64,000 nucleotides of DNA from Streptomyces sp. NBC_00442 (GCF_036014195.1 NZ_CP107918.1:4464001-4528000), one strand, 5' to 3'; shown: positions 52,350-63,725, counted from the stretch's first letter. Numbers and translations are program-made. The notes: a model not told the origin generated them from the sequence alone.

Positions 52350-53209
52350 GCACCACTGAGCCCGACGCACTTCTTACCCCCGCCGACGTCCGTGAACTGG
52401 CCGCAGCGCTTGGCGTACGCCCCACCAAGCAGCGCGGCCAGAACTTCGTCATCGACGCCAACACGGTCCGCCGGATCGTGCGGACCGCGGAGGTCCGCCC
52501 CGACGACGTGGCGGTGGAGGTGGGGCCGGGTCTGGGCTCGCTGACCCTCGCACTCCTCGAAGCGGCTGACCGGGTGGTGGCCGTCGAGATCGACGACGTG
52601 CTCGCGGCCGCGCTGCCCGCGACGATCGCGGCGCGCATGCCCGCGCGGGCCGAGCGCTTCTCGCTCGTCCACGCGGACGCGATGGCCGTCCAGGATCTTC
52701 CGGGCCCGCCCCCCACTGCCCTGGTAGCGAACCTCCCCTACAACGTGGCGGTCCCCGTCCTGCTGCACATGCTGGCCCGCTTCCCGAGCATCGAGCGCAC
52801 CCTGGTCATGGTCCAGGCGGAGGTCGCCGACCGGCTCGCGGCGAAGCCGGGCAACAAGGTGTACGGGGTGCCGTCGGTCAAGGCCAACTGGTACGCGGAC
52901 GTGAAGCGGGCCGGTTCGATCGGGCGCAACGTCTTCTGGCCCGCGCCCAACGTCGACTCGGGCCTGGTGTCGCTGGTCCGCCGCGCGGCCCCCGTGGCGA
53001 CGACCGCGTCGAGGGCGGAGGTCTTCGCGGTCGTGGACGCGGCGTTCGCCCAGCGACGCAAGACCCTGCGGGCGGCACTGTCCGGCTGGGCGGGGTCGCC
53101 CGCGGCGGCGGAGGCGGCGCTGGTGGCGGCGGGGATCTCGCCCCAGGCGCGGGGCGAGGCCCTGACGGTGGAACACTTCGCCGCGATCGCGGAGAACCGC
53201 CCCGGCTGA
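52346..53209 (+). CDS. rsmA: 16S rRNA (A1518/A1519) dimethyltransferase RsmA
   Basis: GTG 52346 overlaps the rpfB stop. The 287-residue product has [18 protein letters not shown], the SAM site [33 protein letters not shown] and the catalytic [16 protein letters not shown] (NLPY motif), then [28 protein letters not shown]. It dimethylates two adenines in helix 45 of 16S rRNA; loss gives kasugamycin resistance. The rpfB-rsmA order is general in actinomycetes. Confidence 0.94.
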   Translation: MSTTEPDALLTPADVRELAAALGVRPTKQRGQNFVIDANTVRRIVRTAEVRPDDVAVEVGPGLGSLTLALLEAADRVVAVEIDDVLAAALPATIAARMPARAERFSLVHADAMAVQDLPGPPPTALVANLPYNVAVPVLLHMLARFPSIERTLVMVQAEVADRLAAKPGNKVYGVPSVKANWYADVKRAGSIGRNVFWPAPNVDSGLVSLVRRAAPVATTASRAEVFAVVDAAFAQRRKTLRAALSGWAGSPAAAEAALVAAGISPQARGEALTVEHFAAIAENRPG

Positions 53210-53213
53210 CCCC

Positions 53214-53431
53214 AGCTTTCGTGTGCGGGCCGTGCCGGCTCGCTCGCGCGGTTCCCCGCGCCCCTTAAAACCCCGCTTTCGTGTGCGGGCCGTGCGTGGC
53301 TGGTCGCGCAGTTCCCCGCGCCCCTATCGGGGCTGACCTTGGCAGGGTGCCCAGTCGAGGCATCTTCAGCCCGTCCGGCGTTTGAGGACGAGCGCCCTTC
53401 AGGCGCGGTGCGGGGTCTGGGGCGGAGCCCC
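53214..53431. repeat. intergenic repeat cluster between rsmA and ispE
   Basis: Two near-copies of about 60 bases each (53214-53270 and 53274-53330) begin with CTTTCGTGTGCGGGCCGTGC and end with CGCAGTTCCCCGCGCCCCT or a variant. A composite block (about 53366-53431) ends in GGGGTCTGGGGCGGAGCCCC and matches 38662-38721. The interval has no gene. Confidence 0.8.
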
Positions 53432-53476
53432 GGGTGGGGGAAGATGGGCGCGTCCGCACTCGAAGGAGCTCGCCCC

Positions 53477-54397
53477 GTGACCCCCGGCACCCCCACCCCC
53501 CGCACCGTCACCACCCGCACCCCCGCCAAGGTCAACGCCCAGCTCGGCGTCGGGCCCGCGCGGCCGGACGGGTTCCACGGCCTCGCCAACGTCTTCCTCG
53601 CGGTCGGCCTGTACGACACCGTCACCGTGACCCCGGCCGACGGACTCACCGTCACCTGCACGGGACCGGACGCCGCGCAGGTCCCCCTCGACCGGACCAA
53701 CCTCGCCGCCCGCGCCGCCGAACTCCTCGCCGCGCGGCACGGGATCGAGCCGCACGTCCACATCCACATCGACAAGGACATCCCCGTCGCGGGCGGCATG
53801 GCCGGCGGCAGCGCGGACGGCGCCGGCGCGCTCCTCGCCTGCGACGCGCTGTGGGGCACGGGCACCTCCCGCGCCGAACTCCTGGACATCTGCGCCGAGT
53901 TGGGCAGTGACGTGCCGTTCAGCCTCGTCGGTGGCGCGGCCCTCGGCACCGGGCGCGGCGAGAAGCTCGCGCCCCTGGACGTGGGCGGCACCTTCCACTG
54001 GGTGTTCGCGGTGGCCGACGGCGGGCTCTCCACCCCGGCCGTCTACCGCGAGTTCGACCGCCTCACCCCGGACGCCCCCGAGCCCGCCGCCTCGCCCGAG
54101 CTGCTCGAAGCGCTGCGCACCGGCGATGCGAAGGCCCTCGCGGGCGCCCTCACCAACGACCTCCAGGCCGCCGCGCTCTCCCTGCGCCCCGCCCTCGCGG
54201 ACACCCTCGCGGCCGGTACGGCGGCGGGCGCCCTCGCCGCCCTGGTCTCGGGCTCGGGCCCGACCACGGCGTTCCTGTGCGCCGACGCGCAAGCGGCCCG
54301 CACGGTGGCCGAGGCCCTCACCGCCTCGGGCACCTGCCGCACCGCACGCGTGGCGTCGTCACCGGCGCCGGGCGCGACGATCGTGGCGTCCGCCTGA
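53477..54397 (+). CDS. ispE: 4-diphosphocytidyl-2-C-methyl-D-erythritol kinase IspE
   Basis: GTG 53477 follows AAGGAG and gives 306 residues. It is a GHMP kinase: TRTPAKVNAQLGVGPARPDGFHGLANVF (substrate end), DIPVAGGMAGGSADGAGALL (ATP loop), SDVPFSLVGGAALGTGRGE and a C-terminal VSGSGPTTAFLCAD. IspE phosphorylates CDP-methylerythritol in the MEP pathway to isoprenoids. Its stop codon is two bases from that of the convergent Uma2 gene. Confidence 0.93.
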   Translation: MTPGTPTPRTVTTRTPAKVNAQLGVGPARPDGFHGLANVFLAVGLYDTVTVTPADGLTVTCTGPDAAQVPLDRTNLAARAAELLAARHGIEPHVHIHIDKDIPVAGGMAGGSADGAGALLACDALWGTGTSRAELLDICAELGSDVPFSLVGGAALGTGRGEKLAPLDVGGTFHWVFAVADGGLSTPAVYREFDRLTPDAPEPAASPELLEALRTGDAKALAGALTNDLQAAALSLRPALADTLAAGTAAGALAALVSGSGPTTAFLCADAQAARTVAEALTASGTCRTARVASSPAPGATIVASA

Positions 54398-54399
54398 GC

Positions 54400-54990
54400 T
54401 CAGTCCCTGCGGGCCGTGCTGAGATCGATCTCCATGGTGCAGGGCTTGTCGGCCTTGAGCCGTCCGCGTTGCATGCCCATGTGCACGTACGTGAGGGTGA
54501 GCGGGTCGAGCTCGTAGACGTGCACCACGGGCTCGTCCCCACCGCCCCGCTCGACCCGCCAAAAGTTCGGGATCCCGGCGGCGGCGTACTTCTGCGGCTT
54601 GGTGGTGCGGTCCCTGGACTCGGAGTCGGGGGAGACGACCTCGACGGCCAGCAGGACATCCTTGGGCTCGAAGCGGGTGTGGTCCATCCCGCTCACCGCG
54701 GAAGCGTCCACCACGCTGATGTCCGGCTCGGGGCAGTTCTGCCTGTCCAAGAGGACGGCCATCTCCCGCACGGCTTCCAGCTTCGCGGGAAGCGCGCGAC
54801 AGAGCCCCTTCATCAGCAGCTCGATCACGAAGAAATGGAAGTAGCGCTGCGGACTCCCGAAAATCAGGCTCCCGTCGATCAGCTCGGTGTGAGACGGGAG
54901 ATCGGGCAGCGTGAACAGGTCGTCCACGGTGTAGCCGTCCTCGGGCGGCACAGGCCACTGGTGGCGCTGCTCGACGGACTCGGCGGTCAT
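54400..54990 (-). CDS. Uma2-family putative endonuclease (DUF820)
   Basis: ATG 54990 after GGGAGGAA gives 196 residues. It has TELIDGSLIFG, the PEPDISVVDASAV core, LAVEVVSPDSESRDRTTKPQKYAAAGIPNFWRVE and YELDPLTLTYV, the typical Uma2 (PD-(D/E)xK-like) blocks with the conserved Asp, Glu-Val-Val-Ser and Lys. The family is widespread in actinobacteria and cyanobacteria, and its substrate is not known. It sits alone between ispE and the kinase genes. Confidence 0.85.
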   Translation of the reverse strand: MTAESVEQRHQWPVPPEDGYTVDDLFTLPDLPSHTELIDGSLIFGSPQRYFHFFVIELLMKGLCRALPAKLEAVREMAVLLDRQNCPEPDISVVDASAVSGMDHTRFEPKDVLLAVEVVSPDSESRDRTTKPQKYAAAGIPNFWRVERGGGDEPVVHVYELDPLTLTYVHMGMQRGRLKADKPCTMEIDLSTARRD

Positions 54991-55091
54991 GGTTCCTCCC
55001 GTGGACGGGATTCTTCGGCCTGCCCGTCCACGGGAGCCGCCGCTTTCCGAACACGTCACTACAAGGAGTGACGCGCCACCGCATGCCCCGC

Positions 55092-57449
55092 CTACTTCCC
55101 GCTCGCGCTCAACGCCACCACCCCCTCCGCCGCCACCCCGTAGACCCGGTCCCCGTCCGCCCACAGAGGCGGCCTCGTGGCGATCACGCCGCCGCTCAGT
55201 TCGTACTTCCAGCGCGCTCTGCCGTCGTGCGGGTCAAGTGCCCACAGGCGGGGGCCCGTTGTGACGTACAGGGTGTCCCCGGCGCAGTCGATCCCGGTTC
55301 CCTCGCCCGTGAGGAAGGGGAGCCTGCCCGCCCAGCGCACCGCGCCGCTGCCCGCGTCGAAGGCGTAGACGAAGGCGCCGAGGCGGTAGTCGGGTGCGGC
55401 AGCGTAGACGGTGCGGCCGTCGGGGGACGCCACCGCGGACTGGAAGGCGACCGCGGGGGACTTCCAGGCGATCTGGCCGGTGTCCGGGTCCACGGCGTAG
55501 AGGCGGTCGGAGAGGTAGAGGAAGTGGCCGCCCGCCGAACAGTGGCGGCCGTCGCGCCACGGAGCGAGGCTACCGTCGATCATGACGGCGGACTTCGCGT
55601 TGCCGTCGCCCGGGGAGGGCTGATGCCACACCGTCTTCGCCTGCGCGGCGGTGTCGAGGCCGGCCATCGTGCGGGCGCTGCCGTCCGTGTTGCTGCTCGT
55701 CCACAGCAGCCGCTTGCCGGACGTCGGTACGTACAGCTTGCCCTGGCCGTAGGAGTCGTCCGTGATGAGGGTGTGCCAGCGCAGCGCCCGGGTGGCCGGG
55801 TCCACCGCCCATACGGCCGTTCCCGATTTGATGGTGAACGGTGCCTCCGGGTCCCCCGGCGTGGTGACGGTCGCCGTTGCCTGGCCGCTGACGTAGACCA
55901 GCCCGTCGAGCACGCCCGGCACCGCCATCATCATGACCATTCTGTCCGGCGACGGTACGGTCCAGGCGACCTTGCCGGTGTCCAGGGAGACGGCACGCAG
56001 CTCGTGGTCGGGGCGGCCCGCCAGGATGCTCGCGGCGGTGGCCGGCCCGGTGCTCGCGGTGGTGAAGAGCAGGCTCGCGGCGACGGCGGCGGGGGCGCCC
56101 GGCAGGTTGATCCCCGTCTGCCCCGCGTTCTCCAGCGGGCCCCACGCCGGGTGGCCGGCCTCGTCGAAGGCCCAGATGTGCTTGCCGCCGACCGCGACGA
56201 CCTTTCCGTTCCCGCCGGTGATCTGCGCGGGCGACTCCGCGACGGGCGCCGTCCACAGCGCCTTCGCGGTGACGTCCGTGTCCAGCGGGCGCTGCGGGTC
56301 GGTCAGCGCGGCGGACGGTGAGGGGGACACCTTCGCGCCGCCCCCCGCCGCACCACCCGATCCGCCGCCGCTGAGCCACAGGCCGAGCCCCACCCCGCCG
56401 CCCGCGAGCGCCATCGCGCCCCCAGCCACGCCGAGTACCAGCCTGCGGCGGCTGAGGGCGGGAGCCGGTGCGGGCACGGTCGACGGCGGCCCGCCGGCCG
56501 GGAGCCCGGGGGCCCCCGACGGCAGCGTCGGCGGCGGGGGAAGCGGCGGCGTGCCCGGCGCCCGGTGCGGGGTCAGGACCGCCGCGGCCCGCTCGATCTG
56601 CCCGGTCACCGCGGGCGGCAGCCACGCCCCCGTCATCGGCGGCGTCCCGTCCCGCTCCACGAACTCGACGAGCTGGCGCGGCGTGGGCCGGTCGGCGGGG
56701 TCCTTCGCCAGGCACGCCGCCACCATCAGCCGCAGCCCGTCCGGCACCGCCGACAGGTCCGGCTCGTCCTGCACCACCCGCCGCAGCACGTCCGACACCG
56801 CGCCGCCCCCGCCGAAGAGCCCCGAGCCGCGCGCGGCGAACGCCAGGGTCACGCCCAGCGAGAACACGTCGCTCGCCGGGGTCAGCGGGCGCGCCAGGGC
56901 CTGCTCCGGTGACATGTACTCCGGCGTGCCGAGCACCATGCCTGTCGCGGTCAGGACCGTGCCGTCGGCGGCCCGCGCGATGCCGAAGTCGATGACGTAC
57001 GGCCCGTCGAGGGCCAGCAGGACGTTGCCCGGCTTCAGATCGCGGTGCGTGAGGCCCGCGGCGTGGATCGCGGCCAGCGACTCGGCGACTCCCGCCGTCA
57101 GGGCCCGCAGGCTGTTCGGCGGCAGCGGCCCCGCGGCCTCCACCGCCTCGGCCAGCGAAACACCCGGCACGAACGCCGTTGCCAGCCAGGGGACTTGGGC
57201 CTCGGGATCCGCGTCGACGACCGGGGCGGTGAACGCCCCCGACACCTTCCGCGCCGCCGCCACCTCCACCCGGAACCGCGCCCGGAACTCCGTGTCCCCG
57301 GCCAGCTCGGGACGGATCACCTTCACCGCGACCGTGCGGCCGCCCGCCGACCGCCCCAGATACACCGCGCCCATCCCGCCCGCGCCGAGCCGCCCGAGCA
57401 GGGCGTACGGGCCGATCCGCGCCGGGTCGGAAAGCTCCAACTGCTCCAT
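55092..57449 (-). CDS. Ser/Thr protein kinase with PQQ-like beta-propeller (copy 1)
   Basis: ATG 57449 gives 785 residues and starts two bases after the stop of copy 2, so both are one operon. The kinase domain (about residues 12-270) has GRLGAGGMGAVYLG, VAVKVI, HRDLKPGN, VIDFGIAR, GTPEYMSPEQ and RPTPRQLVEF. A Pro-rich linker, one membrane helix (LVLGVAGGAMALAGGGVGLGLWL) and a C-terminal propeller of PQQ-type repeats (AVSLDTGKVAWTV, YAVDPDTGQIAWKS, YAFDAGSGAVRWAG, WALDPHDGRARWKY) follow. The propeller faces outside and may sense a ligand. Confidence 0.92.
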   Translation of the reverse strand: MEQLELSDPARIGPYALLGRLGAGGMGAVYLGRSAGGRTVAVKVIRPELAGDTEFRARFRVEVAAARKVSGAFTAPVVDADPEAQVPWLATAFVPGVSLAEAVEAAGPLPPNSLRALTAGVAESLAAIHAAGLTHRDLKPGNVLLALDGPYVIDFGIARAADGTVLTATGMVLGTPEYMSPEQALARPLTPASDVFSLGVTLAFAARGSGLFGGGGAVSDVLRRVVQDEPDLSAVPDGLRLMVAACLAKDPADRPTPRQLVEFVERDGTPPMTGAWLPPAVTGQIERAAAVLTPHRAPGTPPLPPPPTLPSGAPGLPAGGPPSTVPAPAPALSRRRLVLGVAGGAMALAGGGVGLGLWLSGGGSGGAAGGGAKVSPSPSAALTDPQRPLDTDVTAKALWTAPVAESPAQITGGNGKVVAVGGKHIWAFDEAGHPAWGPLENAGQTGINLPGAPAAVAASLLFTTASTGPATAASILAGRPDHELRAVSLDTGKVAWTVPSPDRMVMMMAVPGVLDGLVYVSGQATATVTTPGDPEAPFTIKSGTAVWAVDPATRALRWHTLITDDSYGQGKLYVPTSGKRLLWTSSNTDGSARTMAGLDTAAQAKTVWHQPSPGDGNAKSAVMIDGSLAPWRDGRHCSAGGHFLYLSDRLYAVDPDTGQIAWKSPAVAFQSAVASPDGRTVYAAAPDYRLGAFVYAFDAGSGAVRWAGRLPFLTGEGTGIDCAGDTLYVTTGPRLWALDPHDGRARWKYELSGGVIATRPPLWADGDRVYGVAAEGVVALSASGK

Positions 57450-57451
57450 CG

Positions 57452-59677
57452 TCAGGCTCCGTTCGCGTGCAGCGCGGCGACCGTCGTGGCGGTCGTGTCG
57501 GATACGCACAGGCGGCCGTCCCCCGCCGCCCAGGCGAGTTTCGAGGGGTCCGTGCCCTTCATGCCGGTGTACTTCCACAGCGGTTTGCCGTCGGCCGGGT
57601 CGAGGGCCCACACCACCGAGCCCGCATCCATCCGGTAGAGCGTCTTGTCGGCGTACAGGAGCCGGGCGCGGACGGCGGAGGGCTTCGCGTTGTCGGGCGG
57701 GAGCGGCGCGGTCCACCGCTTCTTGCCGCTCGCACTGTCCAGGGCCGCAAGCGAAAGCCCACCGTCCTTGTCACGCAGCAGCGCGTACAGGATGCTGCCG
57801 TCGGGGTTGACCGCGACGACACCGCCGCGGTTGGCCGCGCCCTCCACGCCCTGCACGCTCCACACCTTGCGGCCCGTCGCCGGGTCGAGGACGGACAGGG
57901 TGCCGGAGACGTCGGCCACGACGAAGTACCGCCCGACCGCGCCGACCGCCTCCGCCTGCACTTTCTGCGTCCAGCTGGTGGCGCCCTTGGCGTCGAGCCC
58001 CGTCAGGCGCTCGGTGTCGCCGATCAGCAGCCCGTCGCTGTCCGGCGGGAGCGCGAAGTGGATCAGCAGTGGCTCGTGGTCGTGGAACCAGGCGGTCTTG
58101 CGGGAGGCGAGGTCCAGCGCCCAGATGCCGTAGCCCGTGGTGGGCTGCTGCGGCGTCCCCAGCATGACGGTCACGTACGCCCTGCCGCCGCGGATGCCGG
58201 GCATGAGGATGGCGCCCACGTTCGGCGCGGTGTCGAGCGTCGCCGTCGACACGTTCTTGCCGTCGGCCAGGCCGACCCCGAGCACGGTGGCGTGCATGGT
58301 CAGGTTCGCCATCGTCGGGGCCGCCATCCCGGCGGCATACAGACGGTCCCCGTCCACGGCCGCGATGTTCTTGGGCGTAGGTCCCTGTACGGAGAACTGC
58401 ACGCCGTGGTCGGCGCCCTTCACCGTCCACGCCGTCTTGCCCTGGTCGTCGAGCCCCCAGATCTGCTCAAGGGACACGCACGCCACCACCCCGCCCGCCG
58501 AGACCACCTGCGGACAGGTCGCCGGCAGCTTCACCTTCCAGGCGAGCTTGCCCTCCGGCACGTCGTCGCCCGAAGGCCGGCTGGGGGCACCGGCCGGCCG
58601 GCCGGACGCCCCCGCCGTCGTACCGCTCGACCCGTCCCCGTTCAGCGCGACGGCCGTACCGACCCCCGCGGCCGCGAGCGCCCCGGCGGCGAGCCCGAGG
58701 ATCAGCTTCCGCCGCCCCGGCCCCGGCGCCTGCGGCCCGGCGTCGAGGTCCTGCGTCGGGGGGTCGAGGAGTTTCGTGGGCGCCGGCCGGGGGAGCGCGG
58801 TCATCACGGCCCGTACGGCCAGGACGTCCGTCGCGACCGCCTCGGGGAGCCAGCCCTCGCGCGGGGACGGACGGTCGCCCTGCTCGACGAAGTCGATGAC
58901 CTCGCGCGGAGTGGGCCGCTCGCCCGGGTCCTTGGCCAGACACCGCGCGATCAGCGGACGCAGCTCCGCCGGTACCGCGTCCAGGTCGGGCTCGGTGTGC
59001 ACCACCCGGAACAGCACCCCGGCCGCCGCCCCGCCGTCCCCGAACGGGCTGCGGCCGCACGCCGCGAACGCGACCGTCGACCCCAGCGAGAACAGGTCGC
59101 TCGCCGGGGTGAGCGACTGCCCCGTCGCCTGCTCAGGCGACATGTACGGCGCCGAGCCGATGATCGCGCCGGTCGACGTCAGCGCCGTGCCGTCGGTGGC
59201 CCGCGCGATGCCGAAGTCGATGACGCGCGGCCCGTCCAGGGCGAGCAGGACGTTGCCCGGCTTCAGGTCGCGGTGGATCACCCGCGCGCCGTGCACCGCG
59301 TTCAGCGCCTCCGCGAGCCCCGCCGTCAGCATGCGCAGGGCACCCTTCGGCAGCGGGCCGTGTGCGGCGACCGCCTCGTGCAGGGAGACCCCGACCACGA
59401 ACGCGGTCGCCATCCAGGGCAGTTCGGCGTCCGGGTCGGCGTCCACGACCGGGGCGGTGAACGCCCCCGACACCTTCCGCGCCGCCGCGACCTCGCGCCG
59501 GAACCGGTCCCGGAACCCGCCGTCGCTCGCGAGCTCCGGCCGCACCACCTTCACCGCGACGGTACGGCCACCGGCCGACCGGCCCAGGTACACCGCACCC
59601 ATGCCGCCCGCGCCGAGGCGCCCCATCAGCGTGTAGGGCCCGGTCGCCCGCGGATCCCCGTCGCCAAGCCGCTGCAT
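57452..59677 (-). CDS. Ser/Thr protein kinase with PQQ-like beta-propeller (copy 2)
   Basis: ATG 59677 after GGGAGGGAG gives 741 residues with the same architecture as copy 1. Kinase motifs are GRLGAGGMGAVYLG, VAVKVVRPE, HRDLKPGN, VIDFGIARATDG, GSAPYMSPEQA and RPTPREVIDF. The membrane helix is LILGLAAGALAAAGVGTAVAL, and the outer propeller has WALDLASRKTAWFH, VLDPATGRKVWSV and WALDPADGKPLWKY. It is the upstream gene of the pair and likely the older or the better expressed. The kinase parts are near-identical to copy 1 and the propellers less so. Confidence 0.92.
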   Translation of the reverse strand: MQRLGDGDPRATGPYTLMGRLGAGGMGAVYLGRSAGGRTVAVKVVRPELASDGGFRDRFRREVAAARKVSGAFTAPVVDADPDAELPWMATAFVVGVSLHEAVAAHGPLPKGALRMLTAGLAEALNAVHGARVIHRDLKPGNVLLALDGPRVIDFGIARATDGTALTSTGAIIGSAPYMSPEQATGQSLTPASDLFSLGSTVAFAACGRSPFGDGGAAAGVLFRVVHTEPDLDAVPAELRPLIARCLAKDPGERPTPREVIDFVEQGDRPSPREGWLPEAVATDVLAVRAVMTALPRPAPTKLLDPPTQDLDAGPQAPGPGRRKLILGLAAGALAAAGVGTAVALNGDGSSGTTAGASGRPAGAPSRPSGDDVPEGKLAWKVKLPATCPQVVSAGGVVACVSLEQIWGLDDQGKTAWTVKGADHGVQFSVQGPTPKNIAAVDGDRLYAAGMAAPTMANLTMHATVLGVGLADGKNVSTATLDTAPNVGAILMPGIRGGRAYVTVMLGTPQQPTTGYGIWALDLASRKTAWFHDHEPLLIHFALPPDSDGLLIGDTERLTGLDAKGATSWTQKVQAEAVGAVGRYFVVADVSGTLSVLDPATGRKVWSVQGVEGAANRGGVVAVNPDGSILYALLRDKDGGLSLAALDSASGKKRWTAPLPPDNAKPSAVRARLLYADKTLYRMDAGSVVWALDPADGKPLWKYTGMKGTDPSKLAWAAGDGRLCVSDTTATTVAALHANGA

Positions 59678-59770
59678 CGGCCACTCCCTCCCACTGATCA
59701 CCACAGGCTAGGGGAAAGATGCCCCCGAAATGGCGTGTGTGGGAAGGGAGTTGAGGGAGTCAGGTGTACG

Positions 59771-60010
59771 TCAGCCCCGGTGCGCCGCGACGAACGCGGA
59801 CCAGGCTTCGCCGGAGAGGGCGAGGTGGGGCTTGGCGGTGTCCTTCGAGTCGCGCACGTGCACGGTGGTCGGGCAGACGGCTACCTCCACGCAGTCGTCG
59901 CCCTGGGTGCCGCTGTGGCTGGACTTGTACCAGTCGAGGGCGACTTCGATGCAGTTGTCACCCTGGCCGCTGCTGTAACTGGACTTGAACCACGCGAGTT
60001 CGGTGCTCAT
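59771..60010 (-). CDS. DUF397-domain protein (two tandem repeats)
   Basis: The 79-residue product has two DUF397 starts, WFKSSYSSGQGDNCIEVAL and WYKSSHSGTQGDDCVEVAV, then RDSKDTAKPHLALSGEAWSAFV. DUF397 proteins are small partners of Scr1-like regulators such as WhiJ/BldB-associated pairs in Streptomyces. Its start overlaps the regulator stop by ATGA. The doubled first half, 17 residues long, looks like an internal duplication. Confidence 0.9.
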   Translation of the reverse strand: MSTELAWFKSSYSSGQGDNCIEVALDWYKSSHSGTQGDDCVEVAVCPTTVHVRDSKDTAKPHLALSGEAWSAFVAAHRG

Positions 60011-60858
60011 ACGGCTCCTCGGATTCGCTCCAACAGGTCCCGTGACTTAGCGGGGTTGAGGGCCTGCGAGCGCAGTGTGTCATACGCCTGTTGGAGTGGC
60101 GCCACCTCTTTCAGGGCGCTGATCAGGCGGCCGTTCCTCTGTCCCTCCGAGTAGGCGTGCCGCTTCCCGTCCGGCCCTTCCAGGAGTGCGAGCGGTCCGG
60201 CCAGGCAAGAGTGGGACTCGGCGTCGGTCGGCATGATCTGAAGCGTTACGTTCCTGGGCGTCGTGCTTGCCAGAACGTGGTCCAACATCCCCCGTGTGAC
60301 GCCTAAGCCGCCGATCCGCTGGCAGAAAACCACCTCGGCCACGATGAAGGTGAAGGGAATGCTTGGCCGGTCCGTCAGTAGCCGCTGACGCTCCATACGC
60401 GCGGCGAGCTGGCGCTCCACCTGTGCGTCCGAAAGTGTTGGCACTTCGTTCTCGAACAGTGTGCGCGCATACGCCTCCGACTGAAGCAGCCCAGGCACCA
60501 TCCGACACTCGTATGTGCACAAGCTCACCGCCGTATGCTCCAACCTGGCCCACTCCCGAAACCACGCCGCCAACCCCGGCTGCCGCGTGAGGTGGCCGTA
60601 CGCCCGCCGCAGCGCCCCCGTATTGCCGAGGGCGACCTCCGCGCGCTCCACGAAATCCTCGTCCGGCATGCGGCGGCCCAACTCCACCGATTCCACCGTG
60701 TGTTTGGAGAAGCGGACCAGCTGCGCGAAGGCGTCGCGCGTGAGGCCGGCGTGTTCGCGCAGGCCCTGGACGAACGCCCCGAACGTCTTGAGGCTGTCGG
60801 ACGGCACGGGTTCACCCGCGCCCGCGCCGCCCCCGCCCCGTTCCCCGTCGTCGGTCAT
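60007..60858 (-). CDS. Scr1/WhiJ-like helix-turn-helix regulator (DUF5753)
   Basis: The 283-residue product has an N-terminal XRE helix-turn-helix (FGAFVQGLREHAGLTRDAFAQLVRFSKHTVESVELGRRMP) and the long DUF5753 C-terminal domain (EHTAVSLCTYECRMVPGLLQSEAYARTL, LGVTRGMLDHVLASTTPRNVTLQIMP). These regulators with DUF397 partners act like toxin-antitoxin pairs or developmental switches in Streptomyces. They occur in many copies per genome. It is followed by the DUF397 gene in one operon. Confidence 0.9.
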   Translation of the reverse strand: MTDDGERGGGGAGAGEPVPSDSLKTFGAFVQGLREHAGLTRDAFAQLVRFSKHTVESVELGRRMPDEDFVERAEVALGNTGALRRAYGHLTRQPGLAAWFREWARLEHTAVSLCTYECRMVPGLLQSEAYARTLFENEVPTLSDAQVERQLAARMERQRLLTDRPSIPFTFIVAEVVFCQRIGGLGVTRGMLDHVLASTTPRNVTLQIMPTDAESHSCLAGPLALLEGPDGKRHAYSEGQRNGRLISALKEVAPLQQAYDTLRSQALNPAKSRDLLERIRGAV

Positions 60859-60977
60859 GTGCCGCCACCTTCCGGTGAGTTGATCTCCCCGCTCAACTCA
60901 CCCAGGGTGACCGCTCGCGACCGTACCGTCCACCCTCCGTGTCCGTACGCTCGCTCAGCGTACGGACGGCCGGGGCG

Positions 60978-61649
60978 TCACGACGCGGCCTTCATGCTGG
61001 ACTTCGCCAGTTCGAGGGCCGGGAGCATGTCGGTCTGCTCCTGGGTGTCCAGGCCGCTCAGGTGCAGGACGAGCGTGCCGTGCGGGGTGATGACCGCGAG
61101 GGCCCGCTCCTGCTTCGACTCGTCCATCAGCTTGCTGTACGTCTCGAAGACGACCTCGGCCGCGGGCAGCGAGCCGGCCTTGGTCTCCTTGTACGCCGCC
61201 TTGCTCGCGTTCTTGTTGGCTCCGACGAACCCTTCGAGGGCCGCGCGGGGCGTGCCGGTCGTGGCGGTGCCCGTCCAGGCCCGCAGGAAGCCGAGATGGC
61301 CCGCGGGCTTCGCGTCGATCTCGCAGGCCATCGAGAACTGGCCCTGCTGGGTGAGCCCGGAGAGCGGGGAGTCCGCGGGGTCCGCCTGGACCGCCTTCGC
61401 CTTCCACTTGTCCGCCACGTCGAAGACGGCGGGCAGCGGGCAGGCCGAGCCCGCCGCTCCCACCGAGCCGCCCTTGGCGGCTGCCGCCCCGCCCTTCGCC
61501 TGCCCGGCCGGGCTCGACGGGCTCGACGATGCCGACGACGCAGGCTTCCCCTCGCCGCACCCCGTCAGGACCGCCCCCGCGAGCGCCAGCGCCACCGCGC
61601 CCCGCGTCGCATTCCGCACATTTCGCGTATTCCGTATGTTCCGCTTCAT
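60978..61649 (-). CDS. secreted lipoprotein of unknown function
   Basis: ATG 61649 gives 223 residues. The N-terminus MKRNIRNTRNVRNATRGAVA has an RN-x repeat, then a hydrophobic core and the lipobox LTGC (Cys at about residue 31), so it is lipidated and surface-bound. A low-complexity Ser/Gly/Ala linker and a globular part of about 150 residues with three Cys follow (ACPLPAVFDVADKW, FSMACEIDAKPAGHL). I do not recognise the domain. It is divergent from the ABC-F gene. Confidence 0.75.
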   Translation of the reverse strand: MKRNIRNTRNVRNATRGAVALALAGAVLTGCGEGKPASSASSSPSSPAGQAKGGAAAAKGGSVGAAGSACPLPAVFDVADKWKAKAVQADPADSPLSGLTQQGQFSMACEIDAKPAGHLGFLRAWTGTATTGTPRAALEGFVGANKNASKAAYKETKAGSLPAAEVVFETYSKLMDESKQERALAVITPHGTLVLHLSGLDTQEQTDMLPALELAKSSMKAAS

Positions 61650-61795
61650 GAGCCCCCGCCCCTTTGCGCTCCGTACGAACTCCGCGGGAGTCCGCCGTGC
61701 CGTGCGCGCGATCCCTTGATCGCCCACCGCACGCTATCCGAGCCGTCGGCGGCGACTACCCTGGATGACGATCCATCCCCCTGCTCAGGAGTGAA

Positions 61796-63601
<1,806 letters not shown>

Positions 63602-63671
63602 GACGCATACCGGTAGGGACGTCTTGCGGTGCTTGCGTAGAGACGGCGTACAGAGTCCATAACGGCAGCAT

Positions 63672-63725
63672 CACGGGCCGGTTCTCCCTTGGGAACAGGG
63701 GCGGACCGGCCCGTGGTGCGTGCGT
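63672..63725 (+). terminator. terminator after the ABC-F gene
   Basis: CACGGGCCGGT (63672-63682) pairs with ACCGGCCCGTG (63715-63725), 11 bp, with a 32-base loop that can fold further. Confidence 0.7.
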
